64,000 nucleotides of DNA from Prauserella marina (GTDB taxonomy: Bacteria > Actinomycetota > Actinomycetes > Mycobacteriales > Pseudonocardiaceae), in NCBI RefSeq assembly GCF_002240355.1, contig NZ_CP016353.1, positions 5,495,001 to 5,559,000 on the forward strand, read 5' to 3'. The position numbers and the translations under genes are program-made. The notes below the pieces were generated by a model. It searched no databases, was not told the origin of the DNA, and saw nothing but the letters and a program-made list of their open reading frames with translations. Positions 25,641 to 38,689 of the stretch are shown in pieces. How positions within the stretch are numbered: the first letter of the stretch is position 1; each line of letters begins with the position of its first letter.

Positions 25641-26198
25641 CTACTCGGTCAGTGCCTGAACGAGGCTTTCCTGCACCCAGGTCAGCCAGTGATAGACCCC
25701 GAGGTGCGGGGAACGCGGATCCTCGTCGGGCAACTCGTCCGGCATGTCGTCGTTGACGTCGAGCGCGGTCCCGAGCGCGAGGCGTACGTCGTTGAGCGCG
25801 GAAAGCCACGCGTCCGCCTGCTCGTAGGTCAACCGCACGTTGCCGCCGTCAGGCGGAAGCGTGTTCATCACGACGTCGGCGACGCCGACCTTCGCGTCCA
25901 GCACCTCGGGCTCGTGCAGCGAACGCAGCGCGGCGGCCGATTCCAGATCCTCGGTGGTCGGGTTGTCGGGGTCCAGCCGGTGGAAGTCGGGAAGCAGCCT
26001 GGAAAGCACCGGATCGTTTGGCGACTCGAAAGGGCCGGTGCGAATGCCGGTCAGCTCGGAGAGCTCGTCCTGCGGTGCTTCCTCAGCCCGCGCCTTCAGC
26101 ATGTCCTCGACCTGGCTGACGAGACCGCGCAGCACGGCGGCCTCCTGCTGCTCGAATCCCGCGTGCAGCTTGCCGCCCTTGCGCTGCCAGCCCTTCAC
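25641..26198 (-). CDS. DUF2017 family protein
   Basis: A 185-aa mainly helical protein matching actinobacterial DUF2017 (Rv1332 by position). Seen: [19 protein letters not shown] at the N-terminus, [24 protein letters not shown] and the C-terminal [18 protein letters not shown] 26198 overlaps the clpS TGA (GTGA), so it is coupled to ClpS; ORF extension through clpS is spurious. Its constant linkage to clpS suggests a role with the ClpS/ClpC adaptor system, but none is established. Confidence 0.85.
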   Translation of the reverse strand: MKGWQRKGGKLHAGFEQQEAAVLRGLVSQVEDMLKARAEEAPQDELSELTGIRTGPFESPNDPVLSRLLPDFHRLDPDNPTTEDLESAAALRSLHEPEVLDAKVGVADVVMNTLPPDGGNVRLTYEQADAWLSALNDVRLALGTALDVNDDMPDELPDEDPRSPHLGVYHWLTWVQESLVQALTE

Positions 26199-26479
26199 GG
26201 CTGCTCCATCGTCGCCCACAGGCCTGCCGCGTGAAGCTTCGCGACATCGCCCTCGACCTTCTCCTTGGTCCCAGACGTCACAATGGCCTTTCCTTTGTGG
26301 TGCACGTCGAGCATGAGCTTGGTGGCATGGTCCCTGCTGTACCCGAAAAGCTTCTGAAAGACGTAGGTCACGTAGGACATCAGGTTGACAGGGTCGTTCC
26401 AGACGATGGTCTGCCACGGTCTGTCCCCGGCACCGTGCTCGGCGCCCAGTGTCTCGTCGGCCTCGACAGGCGTGGTCAT
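26195..26479 (-). CDS. clpS: ATP-dependent Clp protease adaptor ClpS
   Basis: A 94-aa N-end-rule adaptor. It shows [16 protein letters not shown] (the NDPVN substrate/ClpC contact motif) and [20 protein letters not shown]. ClpS delivers substrates bearing destabilising N-terminal residues to the ClpC/ClpP machine. It is divergent from pncB, and first gene of the clpS-DUF2017-P1 peptidase group. Confidence 0.95.
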   Translation of the reverse strand: MTTPVEADETLGAEHGAGDRPWQTIVWNDPVNLMSYVTYVFQKLFGYSRDHATKLMLDVHHKGKAIVTSGTKEKVEGDVAKLHAAGLWATMEQP

Positions 26480-26583
26480 GACTCCATGGTGTCACGCGTG
26501 ACCGAACAGGTGCGGCACCAGGTCTCGCCGGACGGGTGAACAGCGCCGTGCCGCAAGGCGCGCAGCGGCGCTCACAGTGGCAA

Positions 26584-26614
26584 TTGCCCGGCACGATCGG
26601 CCTGCCAATACGCT
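26584..26614 (+). promoter_or_regulatory. Promoter of pncB, leaderless
   Basis: TTGCCC and TACGCT with a 19-bp spacer; TACGCT ends 7 nt before ATG 26622 and no Shine-Dalgarno is present. Confidence 0.5.
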
Positions 26615-26621
26615 TTGCCTC

Positions 26622-27920
26622 ATGGCACCTGTCGAGCACACCGGGACGAGTACCGCACTGCTCACCGACCACTACGAGCTGACCATGCTCGGAAGTGCAC
26701 TCGCCGACGGCACCGCCGACCGCGACTGCGTCTTCGAGGTGTTCGCCCGCAGGCTCCCGAGCGGGCGAAGGTACGGCGTCGTCGGCGGCATCGCCAGGGT
26801 TCTCGACGCCATCATGGATTTCCGGTTCACCGATGCCGACCTCGCGCAGCTTCACGCGACGGCCGTCGTCGACGACGGCACGCTGAACTGGCTTTCCGGC
26901 TACCGGTTCTCCGGCGACATCGACGGATACGTCGAGGGAGAGCTGTACTTCCCCGGCTCGCCGATCCTGACCGTGCGCGGAACCTTCGCCGAAGCCGTCG
27001 TGCTCGAAACCGTCGTGCTCTCGATCCTCAACCACGACAGCGCTATCGCCTCAGCGGCGGCGAGGATGTCGAGCGCCGCGCACGGAAGGCCCATCATCGA
27101 GATGGGCAGCAGGCGCACCCACGAACAGGCCGCCGTCGCGGCGGCCCGCGCCGCCTACCTCGCCGGGTTCGCGACAACGTCCAATCTGGAGGCGGGAAGG
27201 CGGTACGGCATTCCGACGAGAGGGACGGCCGCGCACTCGTTCATGCTGCTGCACGACACCGAGGAAGCCGCGTTCCGCGCCCAGATCGACAAGGTCGGCG
27301 CCGACACGACGTTGCTTGTCGACACCTACGACATCACCGACGGCATCGAGACGGCAGTGCGAGTCGCCGGTCCCGAACTCGGCGCGATCCGCATCGACTC
27401 CGGCGACGTCGGCGTCCTCGCTCGCAAAGCGAGGGAACAACTCGACTCACTCGGCGCGAAAGACACCCGGATCGTGGTATCCGGCGACCTCGACGAGCAC
27501 GCGATCGCGGCGCTGCGCGCGGAACCCGTCGACGCGTACGGGGTCGGCACTTCCGTGGTCACCGGGTCGGGGGCACCCACGGCCGGGATGGTCTACAAAC
27601 TGGTCGAGGTGGAGGGAAGGCCGGTCGCCAAGCGCAGCGAGCACAAGGCTTCGCGAGGTGGCCGCAAATCGGCGCTGCGCAGGCACAAGCCGACGGGGAC
27701 CGCGCTGGAGGAGGTCGTCTACGCGAGCGCGGCCCCGCCCGCGCTCGGTGACGACGACCGCGAATTGCACATCCCGATGGTTCGCGATGGCGACCAGGTC
27801 GGCGGCCTGCCGACGCTGGACGACGCGCGGCAGCGACTGCGCAGAGGACTTGTCAGCCTGCCGTGGGAAGGTTTGAAGCTGTCCGGCGGAGACCCCGCCA
27901 TCCCGACTACCTTCACCTGA
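26622..27920 (+). CDS. pncB: Nicotinate phosphoribosyltransferase
   Basis: A 432-aa enzyme converting nicotinate and PRPP to nicotinate mononucleotide in NAD salvage. Seen: LLTDHYELTMLGSALADG N-terminus, GSRRTHEQAAVAAARAAYLAG, THAHSF-like GTAAHSFMLLHD, and IRIDSGDVGVLARKAR with AYGVGTSVVTGSGAP binding PRPP. ATG 26622 is preferred over an in-frame start 45 nt upstream because of the leaderless promoter geometry. Followed by pncA, whose product makes its substrate. Confidence 0.94.
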   Translation: MAPVEHTGTSTALLTDHYELTMLGSALADGTADRDCVFEVFARRLPSGRRYGVVGGIARVLDAIMDFRFTDADLAQLHATAVVDDGTLNWLSGYRFSGDIDGYVEGELYFPGSPILTVRGTFAEAVVLETVVLSILNHDSAIASAAARMSSAAHGRPIIEMGSRRTHEQAAVAAARAAYLAGFATTSNLEAGRRYGIPTRGTAAHSFMLLHDTEEAAFRAQIDKVGADTTLLVDTYDITDGIETAVRVAGPELGAIRIDSGDVGVLARKAREQLDSLGAKDTRIVVSGDLDEHAIAALRAEPVDAYGVGTSVVTGSGAPTAGMVYKLVEVEGRPVAKRSEHKASRGGRKSALRRHKPTGTALEEVVYASAAPPALGDDDRELHIPMVRDGDQVGGLPTLDDARQRLRRGLVSLPWEGLKLSGGDPAIPTTFT

Positions 27921-27955
27921 TCGCTTCCCTGACTCCCCACAGCGAGGAGAAGATC

Positions 27956-28528
27956 ATGACGACCGCACTGATCGTGGTGGACGTGCAGAACGACTTCTGC
28001 GAGGGCGGTTCACTCGCGGTGGAGGGCGGAGCCGCCGTCGCGGAGGCCATTTCCCTGCACGCCAAGGAGTCCGCGTACGACCACGTCGTCGCCACGAGGG
28101 ACTACCACATCGATCCCGGCGCCCATTTCAGCGACAACCCCGATTTCGTCCGCTCCTGGCCTCGCCACTGCGTCGCCGGAACGGCGGGGGCGGGTTTCCA
28201 CCCCGAGCTCGACGTGACTCCGCTGCGGGCCGTGTTCTCGAAAGGCCAGTACAGCGACGGCTACTCGGGGTTCGAGGGAACCACCGGCGAGGGTGAACGG
28301 CTCGCCGGCTGGTTGCGTGACAGAGGCGTCGACACCGTCGACGTCGTCGGCATCGCCACCGACCACTGCGTAAGGGCGACCGCGCTCGACGCCGCGGCCG
28401 AGGGATTCACGGTCCGCGTACTCGCCGGACTCACCGCGGGCGTCTCGCGGTCCACTGTGGACGCGGCGATGGCCGACCTCGCCGAGGCGGGCGTGAAAGT
28501 CGACGGAAAAGCCAGGGTCGCTTCGTGA
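27956..28528 (+). CDS. pncA: Nicotinamidase/pyrazinamidase
   Basis: A 190-aa isochorismatase-fold amidase that hydrolyses nicotinamide to nicotinate (and activates pyrazinamide). Catalytic triad near Asp9 (VVDVQNDF), Lys96 (FSKGQ) and Cys138 (GIATDHCVRA); metal ligands Asp49, His51, His57 and His71 are at the same positions as in M. tuberculosis PncA. GAGGAG precedes ATG by 6 nt. Together with pncB it forms a two-step salvage unit; its stop overlaps the PfkB-like gene. Confidence 0.95.
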   Translation: MTTALIVVDVQNDFCEGGSLAVEGGAAVAEAISLHAKESAYDHVVATRDYHIDPGAHFSDNPDFVRSWPRHCVAGTAGAGFHPELDVTPLRAVFSKGQYSDGYSGFEGTTGEGERLAGWLRDRGVDTVDVVGIATDHCVRATALDAAAEGFTVRVLAGLTAGVSRSTVDAAMADLAEAGVKVDGKARVAS

Positions 28529-29460
28529 GTTCTCCCGGCCTGCTGACCTTCGGCGAGAGCATGGCCGCGTTCAGCACGACCAGCGGAAAGCTGCGCCATG
28601 CGGACACGGTCGACGTCGGGGTCTCCGGAGCTGAGGCGACCGTGGCCATCGGAGTGTCGAGGCTCGGCGTCGACGCCGCGTGGACAGGCAGGGTCGGAGC
28701 CGACGAGCCAGGCGCGCTCGTGCTGTCCCGGCTGCGTGAGGAAGGTGTCGACACCTCGGCCGCGATGACCGACCAGGAAGCGCCGACCGGGTTGCTGCTC
28801 AAGGACTTCCGCACCGCCGATTCGCCGAGGTCGGCCTTCTACCGCAACGGCAGCGCCGGAACGAGGCTGTGTCCAGAGGACCTGGCGGAAGACCTGATCA
28901 GGGGCGCGGGCGCGCTGCACCTGACCGGCAACACGGCCGGTCTTTCCGACACCGCCGCGAAGGCGGTGATCGTGGCCGCCGAGATCGCCAACGACGCGGG
29001 TGTGCCCTTCTCGTTCGGTCTCGACTACCAGCAGGCACTGTGGGAGCCGGGCGAGGCGAAAGACCTGCTCGCCGAACTGGTGAGCATGGCCGACATCGTG
29101 TTCGCGAGCGAGGACGAGGCGCGCTCGCTCGGCTTCTCGGGAAGCACGGACGAACTGGCGTCGGAATTCGCGGCCATGGGGCCGGAACAGGTGCTGATCA
29201 TGCTCGGTCCGAGAGGAGCGATCGCCGAACTGAACGGGGTGCGCTACGACGTGCCGTCGTACCCGGTGCGGACCGTCGGCACCGAAGGAGCCGACGACGC
29301 GTTCATCGCGGGCTACCTCGCCGATTTCCTCACCGGAGCGCCGCCGGAGCGCAGGGTGCGGACGGCGGCGGCCTGCCGCGCGTTCGCCGTGTCCGCGCCG
29401 AGCGAGGGGAAGGGACTCCCTGACAGGGAGGAACTCAAGCAACTCGCCCGCCCCCGCTGA
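28525..29460 (+). CDS. PfkB-family carbohydrate kinase, KDG-kinase-like, with altered catalytic motif
   Basis: A 311-aa ribokinase-fold protein. It opens LLTFGESMAAFS and has VSGAEATVAIGVSRLG, as in 2-keto-3-deoxygluconate kinases. The second PfkB signature, normally DTTGAGDAF, reads GTEGADDAF at residues 252-260: the catalytic Asp258 is kept, but the leading Asp and the second Gly of the GAGD anion hole are replaced. Activity may be reduced or directed elsewhere. Translationally coupled to pncA (GTGA), an unusual partner, so a nucleoside or NAD-related substrate is conceivable but not shown. Confidence 0.75.
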   Translation: MSSPGLLTFGESMAAFSTTSGKLRHADTVDVGVSGAEATVAIGVSRLGVDAAWTGRVGADEPGALVLSRLREEGVDTSAAMTDQEAPTGLLLKDFRTADSPRSAFYRNGSAGTRLCPEDLAEDLIRGAGALHLTGNTAGLSDTAAKAVIVAAEIANDAGVPFSFGLDYQQALWEPGEAKDLLAELVSMADIVFASEDEARSLGFSGSTDELASEFAAMGPEQVLIMLGPRGAIAELNGVRYDVPSYPVRTVGTEGADDAFIAGYLADFLTGAPPERRVRTAAACRAFAVSAPSEGKGLPDREELKQLARPR

Positions 29461-29555
29461 GTAGTCGGTTGACGGCACCGGCGCGAGCGGGGCCTTTCCT
29501 CCGCCCTTCACCTGCCACGCCTCGGACCGCGGCTCATCTTGACGGTGGGGACCGG

Positions 29556-29561
29556 TAACGT
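29556..29561 (+). promoter_or_regulatory. -10 box of a leaderless promoter (dinG)
   Basis: TAACGT ends 8 nt before GTG 29570. No Shine-Dalgarno. Confidence 0.45.
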
Positions 29562-29569
29562 CTCACCCC

Positions 29570-31621
29570 GTGCCCGGCAAGACCTCACGCCTTCCCAGCG
29601 TCCGCGAACTGCTCAGCCACGCGGTCGATGCCGTCGGCGGCGCCGAACGCGAGGGCCAGGTCGACATGGCGGAAGCGGTCGGCAAAGCGATCCGCACCGG
29701 CGAACACCTTGCCGTGCAGGCCGGAACCGGCACCGGGAAGTCACTGGCCTACCTCGTTCCCTCGATCAGGTACGCGGTGGAACGCGAGGCGACCGTCGTC
29801 GTGTCGACCGCGACCATCGCGCTGCAACGCCAGCTCGTCGACCGCGACCTACCCCGGCTGGCCAAGGCACTCAAGAAGCCGCTCGGCAGGGAGCCGACCT
29901 TCGCGATCCTCAAGGGCAGGCGCAACTACCTGTGCCTGCACCGGCTCGACACCGGCGCTCCCGAGGAGCCGGAGGACACCACGCTGTTCGACGCCTTCGC
30001 CGTCTCGCGCATCGGCCGAGAAGTCAAGCGGCTGCACGAATGGTCCTCCGACACCGAAACCGGCGACAAGGACGAGCTCGTACCAGGAGTTTCCGAGCAG
30101 GCGTGGCGGCAGGTCTCGGTCACCGCGCGCGAATGCCTCGGCGCGGGGCGTTGCCCGGTGGGCACCGACTGCTTCGCCGAGCGGGCCCGGGGCGAGGCAG
30201 GCAAGGCCGACATCATCGTCACCAACCACGCGCTGCTGGCCATCGACGCCTTGCAGGACTACCAGGTGCTGCCCGAACACGACCTCGTGGTCATCGACGA
30301 GGCACACGAACTGGTCGACCGCGTCACCTCGGTCGCGACCTCCGAACTGACCTCGCCGATGATCTCGGCCGCCACGCGCCGCTGCGGCAAACTCATCGAC
30401 GCCGGAATCGCCGACCGGCTACTCGAAGCGGGCGACGGGCTCGCGCTCGTCGTCGACGACCTCCCCTCAGGCCGGATGGATTCGCTGCCGACGGCGCTTG
30501 GCGGCGCGGTCACCGTCGTGCGCGACGCGGCCTCGGCCTGCCTCACCGCGCTGGGCTCCGAGCGCAAGGAAGAGGTCGAGGAGGCGACGGCACGCAAGCT
30601 CGCGAGGTCGCTGCTCGAAGAGGTGCACGACACGGCGGTCCGGCTACTCGAAGCGTTCGAGGAAGACCAGGGAAACCGGCACGACGTGGTGTGGCTTTCC
30701 AACGACAAGTACACGAACTCGTCGAGGCCACCGGCGCTGCACGTCGCGCCGCTCTCGGTCGGCGGCCTGCTCCGCGAACGCGTTTTCGCCCGCAGCACAA
30801 CGGTGCTGACCTCGGCGACGCTCGCGCTTGGCGGCGCGTTCGACACCCTCGCGCGGCAGTGGGGTCTTCCCCCTTCACCCAAACCGGCCGCGCAAGCCGA
30901 AGGCGCCGCGAACGAGAAACCACCGCCTTCCGACGACAGCGGGCTCAGCTGGCGCGGACTCGACGTCGGCTCGCCCTTCGACTATCGCCGCAACGGCATC
31001 CTGTACATGGCAAAACACCTTCCCCCGCCAGGTCGCGACGGCCTCGGCGAATCCACATTGGACGAGATCGCCGAGCTGATCGAGGCTTCCGGAGGACGAG
31101 CGCTCGGCCTCTTCTCCTCGATGAGGGCGGCCAAGCAGGCGACCGAGGAACTCAGGGAACGCATCCCTTACCCGATCCTGTGCCAGGGCGACGACTCCAC
31201 CTCGTTGCTGGTGGGCAAATTCGCCGAGGACGAACGCACCTGCCTGTTCGGCACACTGTCCCTGTGGCAGGGCGTCGACGTGCCAGGCTCGTCGCTGCAA
31301 CTCGTGCTCGTCGACCGGCTTCCCTTCCCCCGGCCGGACGATCCCGTTTCCTCGGCACGCCAGCGGGCCGTCGAGGCGCGAGGCGGAAACGGCTTCCTGA
31401 CGGTCGCGGCGACACACGCCGCACTGTTGCTGGCACAGGGAACGGGGCGGCTGCACCGCTCCGTCAGCGACAAGGGTGTCGTCGCCGTGCTCGACTCCCG
31501 GCTGGCCACCGCTCGTTACGGTGGTTTTCTCCGCGCGTCGCTGCCACCGTTCTGGCCCACCTTCGACCCCAAGGTAGCCAGGGACGCGCTGCGGAGACTC
31601 GCCGCCTCCGCCCCGGGCTGA
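29570..31621 (+). CDS. dinG: DinG-family ATP-dependent DNA helicase
   Basis: A 683-aa XPD-like superfamily 2 helicase. Walker A is QAGTGTGKSLAYLVP (~residue 50), motif Ia STATIALQRQL, iron-sulfur-type cysteines in NYLCLHRLD and ARECLGAGRCPVGTDCF, DEAH box VVIDEAHEL (~242), and C-terminal GRLHRS motif VI. It unwinds DNA with 5' tails and R-loops during repair. Homologue of Rv1329c, next to pncB as in mycobacteria. Confidence 0.93.
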   Translation: MPGKTSRLPSVRELLSHAVDAVGGAEREGQVDMAEAVGKAIRTGEHLAVQAGTGTGKSLAYLVPSIRYAVEREATVVVSTATIALQRQLVDRDLPRLAKALKKPLGREPTFAILKGRRNYLCLHRLDTGAPEEPEDTTLFDAFAVSRIGREVKRLHEWSSDTETGDKDELVPGVSEQAWRQVSVTARECLGAGRCPVGTDCFAERARGEAGKADIIVTNHALLAIDALQDYQVLPEHDLVVIDEAHELVDRVTSVATSELTSPMISAATRRCGKLIDAGIADRLLEAGDGLALVVDDLPSGRMDSLPTALGGAVTVVRDAASACLTALGSERKEEVEEATARKLARSLLEEVHDTAVRLLEAFEEDQGNRHDVVWLSNDKYTNSSRPPALHVAPLSVGGLLRERVFARSTTVLTSATLALGGAFDTLARQWGLPPSPKPAAQAEGAANEKPPPSDDSGLSWRGLDVGSPFDYRRNGILYMAKHLPPPGRDGLGESTLDEIAELIEASGGRALGLFSSMRAAKQATEELRERIPYPILCQGDDSTSLLVGKFAEDERTCLFGTLSLWQGVDVPGSSLQLVLVDRLPFPRPDDPVSSARQRAVEARGGNGFLTVAATHAALLLAQGTGRLHRSVSDKGVVAVLDSRLATARYGGFLRASLPPFWPTFDPKVARDALRRLAASAPG

Positions 31622-31676
31622 GCACCCACGGCGGAGGCGTTACGGTGAACGGAACCCGAGGTTAAGGGAGTAGTCG

Positions 31677-32045
31677 TTGTCCACCGACTCATCCAGCGCA
31701 CGGTCTCGCTCGGTCAGCGTTGACGACACCGGCGTCCGGCGCAGGCTGGCCGATGGCACCGAGGAATCGGTGACCTGGTCCGAACTGTCCGCGGTGGTGG
31801 TGAGGGTCATCCCGGAAGGTCCGTGGAAGGAAGACGTCTTCCTGATGCTCGCCGGAGCCGACGGCACCGGAACCGCCGTTCCCAGTGGCGATCCGGCCGC
31901 CAACGCGCTCATCGAGCGGTTGCAGACCCTGCCGGGCTTCGACCACGACAAGTTCGTGGAAGCCATGACCACCGATGCCGACGAGGCCTACGTCGTGTGG
32001 AAGGCGGGCGAGGTCACCGCCGACGGCGGTACGGGAACCCCCTGA
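31677..32045 (+). CDS. Conserved hypothetical protein
   Basis: A 122-aa protein starting at TTG 31677, with GGGAG 6 nt upstream. Alternating hydrophobic strands (VTWSELSAVVVRVIP, EDVFLMLAGADG) and a helix (ANALIERLQTLPGF) suggest a small alpha/beta domain, ending DEAYVVWKAGE. No family recognised. It follows dinG on the same strand after 55 bp and ends 7 bp from the convergent pth2-like gene. Confidence 0.6.
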   Translation: MSTDSSSARSRSVSVDDTGVRRRLADGTEESVTWSELSAVVVRVIPEGPWKEDVFLMLAGADGTGTAVPSGDPAANALIERLQTLPGFDHDKFVEAMTTDADEAYVVWKAGEVTADGGTGTP

Positions 32046-32052
32046 CGCGGTT

Positions 32053-35916
<3,864 letters not shown>

Positions 35917-36320
35917 TCCTGCCTCCTGCACTTCAAGAACCCCGTGATCCTTGCGTCGCCACGGGCTGGGGGAGCCACGTTGGCTAGGGGGATCGTAGCC
36001 CGCGCCGTTTCCGGGCTTGCGCCCCGCCTGCAAAGATCGCCCCTCGACCCTCGCGCGGACCGCGCGCGGCAGAAGCGGGCGGCCACCGCTTCTCCACCCG
36101 AAGCCGAGGCCCGCTTCCGGGGCTCCCGATCAAAGGCGCAGGTAAAACTAGGTTCTGTAGTACTCACGGCTCCGTAGAACGCTCCGGCAGGGGGCACCGG
36201 AGGAAGTCGGGGGCGCCGCGCGGCCCGTTCGCGTCGCGGTGAAGCAAGCGGGCCCTTCACGTCCGGAAAACCGGTGAATACCTGGTCAGCGACCTCGTGG
36301 CCGGAATGACGTTAGGTGCG
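35917..36320. other. 404-bp intergenic region upstream of ctaD
   Basis: No supported gene; ORFs here are GC-skew shadows. It must contain the ctaD promoter, the best AT-rich patch being at about 36140-36170 (TAGTTT on the minus strand), which would give a leader of more than 200 nt. No confident -35/-10 pair found. Confidence 0.35.
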
Positions 36321-37091
36321 TCACGATACGGCCTCGATCGTCGTTCCCCGCAGCCAGTCCAGGACGGCGGCGGCGACCCGCTCCGGTGCTTCGAGCGGGG
36401 TCAGATGGCCAGCGCCGGGAACGACGACAAGCGTGGTCTCCCCTCCCGCGGCGCGGGACAATTCCTCCGCCGCGGCAGGCGGCGTGAGCGTGTCCTCCTC
36501 ACCGACGACGACGAGCGTGGGCACCTTCGCCTCGGTCAGTGCCCGCGACGAATCGGGCCTTGCCGCCATCGCCCGCTGTGCCCACGCGACGCCTTCCGGG
36601 CGCTGGGACTCGATCAGCTCCCTGACCGTCTCGACGACATCGGGCCGCTCCCGCCTCGTCCGCTCACCGAGCAGACCGGGCAGCAACGCGTCGGCGAGCC
36701 AGTCCGTACCTTCGCGCTCGGCCCTTTCGGCCGCCGCGAGCCGGTTGAGCCGGGCCTCCTCGGCGTCGGCGGTCGCTTTGCTGTCGATGAACACCATCGC
36801 GCCGACCCGCTCGGGAGCCGCGCGCAGCACGGCGAGGGTGAGATAGCCGCCCATGGAGCAGCCACCGAGCACGACCTTGTCGAGTTCGAGCTTGTCGAGC
36901 AGCGCGATCACGTCCTTGGCCGCGTCGTCGAGACTCGGTGCCCGCTCGGTCTCCGGTAGCGGAGTTCGGCCGAGTCCCCGCTGGTCGGGCGTGATCAACC
37001 TGGTGCGTGCCGCCAGTCTCGCGCGCACCGGGTTCCACATGCGCGCGTCGACCGGATAGGCGTGCAGGAGTACGAGCGGAAGTTCTGCCAT
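36321..37091 (-). CDS. Alpha/beta-fold hydrolase
   Basis: A 256-aa single-domain esterase-like hydrolase. HAYPVDARMWNPV is the oxyanion-hole HG-like start, GGCSMGGYLTL carries the nucleophile Ser (GxSxG, ~residue 93), and late VVGEEDTLTPP Asp and PGAGHLTPLEAPE His complete the triad. Family members hydrolyse esters, lactones or epoxides; substrate unknown. ATG 37091 chosen; upstream ORF sequence overlaps no better start. Stand-alone gene. Confidence 0.82.
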   Translation of the reverse strand: MAELPLVLLHAYPVDARMWNPVRARLAARTRLITPDQRGLGRTPLPETERAPSLDDAAKDVIALLDKLELDKVVLGGCSMGGYLTLAVLRAAPERVGAMVFIDSKATADAEEARLNRLAAAERAEREGTDWLADALLPGLLGERTRRERPDVVETVRELIESQRPEGVAWAQRAMAARPDSSRALTEAKVPTLVVVGEEDTLTPPAAAEELSRAAGGETTLVVVPGAGHLTPLEAPERVAAAVLDWLRGTTIEAVS

Positions 37092-37138
37092 GCCCGCATT
37101 GTGTCCGAGAGCGGCGTCGACCGGGTGCCGCGCCGGTA

Positions 37139-37426
37139 CTACCGGCGCCGGGTCGGGCCCCTTCGCGACCTCGCCTGCCAGCACGACCGGTGCCAATGCC
37201 GCCGGTCGGCCACCGAGCCCGCCTCGTCGGCAGGCCACGCGACCACGTGCGCGACGCCCGGCCGGATCTCGTGATCACAGCCGGGGCACCGGTATGTCTT
37301 GGTCGCCTGCGCGCCGGGGACCGTGCGCACGAGCCATTCGCCGTCGTCGCCCGACTCGGCGCTCGCCCAGCCGGTGGCGACGCCAAGGCCGGAAGGCACC
37401 TGCCGGTGGCGATTACGTCGGGGCAT
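37139..37426 (-). CDS. Small zinc-ribbon-like protein, conserved actinobacterial type
   Basis: A 95-aa basic protein. CPGCDHEIRPGVAHVVAWP followed by RRHWHRSCW forms a CxxC...HxxxC set likely to bind one zinc. N-terminal PRRNRHRQ and C-terminal RSRRGPTRRR tails are strongly basic. ATG 37426 used; GTG 37435 is an alternative. Similar short proteins are widespread in actinobacteria but uncharacterised. It sits between an alpha/beta hydrolase and a phosphodiesterase on the same strand. Confidence 0.65.
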   Translation of the reverse strand: MPRRNRHRQVPSGLGVATGWASAESGDDGEWLVRTVPGAQATKTYRCPGCDHEIRPGVAHVVAWPADEAGSVADRRHWHRSCWQARSRRGPTRRR

Positions 37427-37461
37427 GGCACTCACGGTAACGCCGCGGCGCGTGCCGGAGA

Positions 37462-38598
37462 TCAGCCGTAGGCCAGCGCGAGCGGCACGAGCTGTTCGGC
37501 GCTGGTGAACGATCCGTGCTGCCCGACGAGGCTCGATTCGACCGGTTCGGCGAGGCCACGCAGCATTCCCGAGCGGTCCCTCGCCGCCGCGACGACCTCC
37601 CCGATGCGCGGTAGCACCCTCGCGCTCACCCGTGGACCGAACCATCCCAGCTCGATCGCTTCCTCGCGTTCGAGGACCCAGGCCTTCGGCCCGAGCGTCT
37701 CCCGCCAGGCGGCGAGCACGTCGGGCGCGGCGCCCCGCTCCGGGTAGACGTGCCGGGCCCTGACCTCGCCCGCCAGCTCCCTGACGCCTTCGAGCAGCGC
37801 GGGTGTCTCGTCGATGTCGACCGTGGCCGACTCGTCGATCCTGATCATGCCGTGGTCGGCGACGACGGCGAGCAGAGCACCACCTGGAAGGCCCTCCACG
37901 ATGGACTCGACAAGCCGGTCGACCTGGCGCAGTTGCATCCGCCACGCCGGTGAGCCTGGCCCATGCAGATGACCGATCGTGTCGAGCTGCGAGTGGTAGG
38001 CGTAGCAGAACGACCGCGCGGGACTCAGCGCGTCGAGCGTCGCGGAGGCGAGGTCGCCGAGCGCGTGCACGCCGACGTACGTGCCTCCCCTCAGCACCGC
38101 GCCGGTGAGCGCCGATTTCGCGTACTCGTAGGGAGATACGACGCTCGTGGTGATACCGGCTTCGCCCGCGAGGCTGAACGTGGTGGGCAGCGGTTGCAGT
38201 TCCGCCGACGGCAGCACGTGCCGCAGGTCCTCGCCGTCGGAATGCCTGCACCAGCGCAGCGCGTTCAGCACCCCGACACCCGGAACCTCGAAGGTGTAGC
38301 CGGTCATGCCGTGCTCACCGGATGGCACCCCTGTACCAATGGCCGCGAGTCCCGCTGCCGTCGTTGCCGGATAGCCGACCCGCAGCGGCGATCGGCTCAG
38401 CGCGCTCAGCACGGGAGCGTCGGCCGGGTGCTCGTCGAGCAGTTCCCAGCCGAGCCCGTCGACGAGCAGGACGGCGGCCCTGTCGACGCCGGGCAGCTCG
38501 ATCGTCCCTGAGCTGCCCTCGACCCCGAGCGCGCCCAGCAGCGAGGGCACGACCTCGGCGAGATGGGGGATGTCACCGGCGACCACTGGCAGTTCCAC
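37462..38598 (-). CDS. Alkaline-phosphatase-superfamily nucleotide pyrophosphatase/phosphodiesterase
   Basis: A 378-aa type I phosphodiesterase/nucleotide pyrophosphatase. LLVDGLGWELL contributes the first metal Asp, YPATTAAGLAAIGTG carries the nucleophilic Thr, and VVADHGMIRID plus YHSQLDTIGHLHGPGS give the remaining Asp/His ligands. No signal peptide is visible, so probably cytoplasmic. Substrate unknown. The FmdB-type gene is divergent. Confidence 0.83.
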   Translation of the reverse strand: MELPVVAGDIPHLAEVVPSLLGALGVEGSSGTIELPGVDRAAVLLVDGLGWELLDEHPADAPVLSALSRSPLRVGYPATTAAGLAAIGTGVPSGEHGMTGYTFEVPGVGVLNALRWCRHSDGEDLRHVLPSAELQPLPTTFSLAGEAGITTSVVSPYEYAKSALTGAVLRGGTYVGVHALGDLASATLDALSPARSFCYAYHSQLDTIGHLHGPGSPAWRMQLRQVDRLVESIVEGLPGGALLAVVADHGMIRIDESATVDIDETPALLEGVRELAGEVRARHVYPERGAAPDVLAAWRETLGPKAWVLEREEAIELGWFGPRVSARVLPRIGEVVAAARDRSGMLRGLAEPVESSLVGQHGSFTSAEQLVPLALAYG

Positions 38599-38676
38599 GG
38601 AGCCAGCTTCTCATCGGAACGGCCGATGGCGACACTTCCCCGAGACCCGGCACTTCCCAGCGACTCGCCGCGCGGC

Positions 38677-38682
38677 GATAAT
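38677..38682 (+). promoter_or_regulatory. -10 box of a leaderless promoter (FmdB-type gene)
   Basis: GATAAT ends 7 nt before ATG 38690. Confidence 0.5.
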
Positions 38683-38689
38683 CGGCGGC

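Noticed and set aside
25641-27035. 464-aa ORF ending in DUF2017
   Set aside because: Its first 280 codons overlap clpS and are antisense to pncB; the real start is GTG 26198.
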